From contig CM055265.1 in the NCBI GenBank assembly GCA_029237695.1, forward strand, positions 84,314,447 through 84,378,446: DNA of 64,000 bases. The letters are read 5' to 3'. This document shows positions 61,510 to 64,000 of this stretch, piece by piece; within the stretch, counting starts at the first letter, position 1, and the number at the start of each line of letters is the position of its first letter. The notes under the pieces are model-generated. The model saw only the letters and a program-made list of their open reading frames with translations, had not been told where the DNA came from and did no database searches. Made by a program: the position numbers and the translations under genes. This DNA is from Conchocele bisecta (lineage: Eukaryota > Mollusca > Bivalvia > Lucinida > Thyasiridae).

Positions 61510-62005
61510 ACTGTCTATTTCACGAAACCTGTCCAAAAATTTTCAGCTATATAAACAATGCAAAAACAATATTTTTTCACTAATATTAAATTTTGTTAAC
61601 ATTTAAGAGTGAGCTTCTATTTATTTCGTGACATTTGGTCGACTATTGATTTTATTACGAAAAACTGATTTGTCTATGGGAATTTAACATGGTGGAAAGA
61701 GAGGCAGAGCTAGGATCTGGGAGAGGAGTAAAACAACGAAAAAGTTTGGAAATTTACTCCAAAACATAACTTGGAAATGATCTAAATCGGTCCACTATTT
61801 CTGAAATTAGAAAAATGCCCCCATGTTAAATCCCCATAACATGGGGAAATTGTTTTTTCACAATAAAATCTATATTAGACAAAATTTGATGAAATAAAAA
61901 TAAGGCTCGTTCTTAAATTTTTATAAAATTTAATATTATGAAAAAAATGTTTTTGCATTGTTTATATAGCCGTAACATTTGTGCAGGTTTCGTGAAACAG
62001 ACAGT
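61510..62005. mobile_element. 496-bp MITE with about 80-bp inverted ends
   Basis: ACTGTCTATTTCACGAAACC and the inverse GGTTTCGTGAAACAGACAGT. Arms extend through TATATAAACAATGCAAAAAC. No coding capacity. Confidence 0.8.
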
Positions 62006-62335
62006 AGTGTTATAGATAAATTACAGTGAATCTCACCTCATAGAAGTTTTCTGGGTGTCTGGTTGGTTGACTGTACATGTATGTGCATTTGCAAGAACAG
62101 TTCCGATGTGTCCCTGTTCAAATACTAATGTTTTTGTTTTGAAGTTTTATATAGAATGAATTTAGTAATTTATGTACATGTATAAACAATAAATTGTCAA
62201 AATAAGTAATTGATTATCTTTCTAATGAGATCCATTTACATTTAATGCGGAAGGTTGGGAGCATGTGAATGGTAATTTAAAAATGACGTTCATCCTTACT
62301 GGAATATCGATATCCCTGATTTGGCACCAGTAGCC

Positions 62336-62420
62336 GATTTCACCAAAATTGCAAAGCATACTTATCTTGCTAAGTACACTTTGAGGGAGAAATTTTCAAT
62401 TTAAGGATATATTTATTATT
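62336..62420. mobile_element. left part of palindromic MITE, interrupted
   Basis: CCAGTAGCCGATTTCACC to ATATTTATTATTTTTT matches the left arm; then element G copy 3 starts. Same breakpoint class as at 28,878. Confidence 0.78.
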
Positions 62421-62685
62421 TTTTGCTCACCTGAGCGAAGCTAGCTCATGTGAGCTATTGTTACCGCAATGTGTCCGTCGTCGTCGTCCGTGAACATTTT
62501 CAAACGTCTTGTCCTCGTTAACCATTGGGCCTAATAGTCACCAAACTTCATGGTCATGGTCCTTAGGTAGGGGGATTACAAAATTGTTAAAATGACGTCA
62601 TTACGTAATCCAAGATGGCCGCCGTCTAAAAATATCACAAAAAGTTTCTTCTCAAGAACCGCCAACCGGATTTCGGTTGTTCATG
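62421..62685 (+). mobile_element. Helentron-like element G, copy 3 (3'-truncated)
   Basis: The head GCTCACCTGAGCGAAGC, CCGTCGTCGTCCGTG and CCAAGATGGCCGCCG are present, and homology stops after CCGGATTTCGG. The next 140 bp is unrelated. Confidence 0.75.
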
Positions 62686-62829
62686 TTAAAAACACGGGCA
62701 CAAACCTGTCCAGAAAACTTACATATTTTACCGCTTGGTGTAATATAATTTATAGGAGTCCGTTCTCCGGGCGTTTCTACATGTGATTATATACATTGAA
62801 TCATGTTCTACTTCCCATTTTGAGTTTTT

Positions 62830-64000
62830 AGCTCACCTGAGCGAAACTCATCTGAGCGAAGCTCATGTGAGCTATTGTTACCGCAATGTGTCCGTCCGTC
62901 GGCCGTCGTCCGTCGTCCGTGAACATGTTCAAACGTCTTCTTCTCGGTAACCATTGGGCCTATAGTCACCAAACTTCATGGTCATGGTCCTTAGGTAGGT
63001 GGATTACAAAATTGTTAAAATGACGTCATTACGTAATCCAAGATGGCCGCCGTCTAAAAATAGCACAAATTCTTCAAAAATCTTTTTCTCAAGAACTGCC
63101 AACCAGATTTTGACAAAACTTGGTAGGAATGATCGATGTACAATGCTTTTTCAAAGTTGTTAAATTGGTGACCCTGGGGCCAAAAATGGGCGTGGCCCGT
63201 GGGGTCAAATTGGGGTCAAATTTTATTTTTGACCGAATATGGTCATGTTTTATTCCAAATCGAAGGTATCAACGAGGCGATCACTCTGATGCATTCTTTG
63301 TCGAAATCGGATGGTTATGTCATCCAAGATGGCCGCCGAAAGGTCAAAAGGTCGTTCTTTTATTAGAGATTTCAAAATTTTTCTTCTTCACATGAACCAC
63401 TTGGCCCATGGTAGCCAAACTTAAAAGTTATGGTCCATGGGTGAAGTCTTTTCAAATTTGTTAAAATGGAGGTCATCGCTAATCCAAGATGGCCGCCATC
63501 TAAAAATAGCATAAATTATTAAAAAATCTTCTCATGAACCGCTAGCCGGATTTCGACGAAACTTGATAGGAATTTCGATGTACCATGTTCTTTCAAAATT
63601 GTTAAAATGGTGACACCGGGGTCAAAAATGAGTGGCCAGTTGGGTCAAATTGGGGTCAAATTTTATTTTTGACCGAATATGGTCATGTCTATATCAAATC
63701 GAAGGTATCATAGAGGCGATCGCTCTGGTACATTTTTTATCGAAATTGGATGGTCACGTCATCCAAGATGGCCGCCGAAAGGTCAAAAGGTCGTTATTTT
63801 ATTAGAGATTTAAAAATTCTTCTTCACACGAACAGCTTGGCCCATGGTGTGGCCAAACTTCGCAGTTATGGTCCATGGGTGAAGTCTTTTCAGATTTGTT
63901 AAAACGGAGGTCGTCGCTATTGCAAGATGGACGCTGTCTAAGAATAGCACAAATTCTTAAAAAAAATTCTTCTCCTGAACCGCCAGCCGAATTTCGACGA
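62830..64000 (+). mobile_element. Helentron-like element G, copy 4 (runs off the window)
   Basis: The head has an extra partial duplication (AGCTCACCTGAGCGAAACTC, then ATCTGAGCGAAGCTC). The array of about 430-bp units continues to the window end without the tail. Confidence 0.82.

Overview
The window looks like animal nuclear DNA, most likely from a marine bivalve mollusc. It is AT-rich and packed with short inverted-repeat transposons, tRNA-derived SINE-like elements, a DIRS retrotransposon, and many Helitron/Helentron-like non-autonomous elements carrying tandem arrays. The bivalve assignment is an inference from the style of repeats and from a metazoan gene; no species can be named from sequence alone. 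One host gene is recognisable: a BANP (BTG3-associated nuclear protein, BEN-domain DNA-binding factor) orthologue on the + strand. Ten exons were found between 23,216 and 58,708. Every intron has GT-AG ends, and all splice phases join into one open frame of 448 codons if translation starts at 23,236. Exons 1-3 hold the acidic N-terminus and a coiled coil, exons 4-5 a linker, exons 6-8 the BEN domain, and exons 9-10 a glutamine-rich tail. An upstream, possibly non-coding, exon was not found. Layout: 1-15,000 is intergenic with scattered MITEs, a LINE reverse-transcriptase fragment (minus strand, about 6.1-6.65 kb) and a degenerate tandem repeat (9.7-11.5 kb). 15,454-18,529 is a Helentron-like element with about 17 monomers of about 169 bp. 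18,831-21,594 is a 2.76-kb element with inverted arms of about 0.58 kb. From 23.2 kb the BANP introns begin. Intron 3 (27,322-44,489, 17 kb) is a nest of elements: Helentron-like arrays, a 3.9-kb foldback element whose ends are 21-bp palindrome arrays (with a Tc1-like transposase relic inside), and a 7.18-kb DIRS-like tyrosine-recombinase retrotransposon (36,673-43,853). The DIRS copy keeps its inverted terminal repeats and a precise internal complementary region, but its ORFs are frameshifted. Introns 4-9 hold further MITEs, a nine-copy array of about 157 bp (48.1-49.4 kb), a SINE and several copies of a family with an AGCTCACCTGAGC head. Two themes stand out. First, at least five array families with unrelated monomers share one architecture: a head hairpin, a (CCGTCGTC)n stretch, a tandem array, a subterminal inverted repeat, a tail hairpin and a terminal TCTTGTT. 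Most of them carry a TCAAGGTCA-type nuclear-receptor-like half-site in each monomer. Second, three exon boundaries of BANP (exon 7 donor, exon 9 acceptor, exon 10 stop codon) have each been amplified into local tandem repeats made of exon plus flanking sequence.
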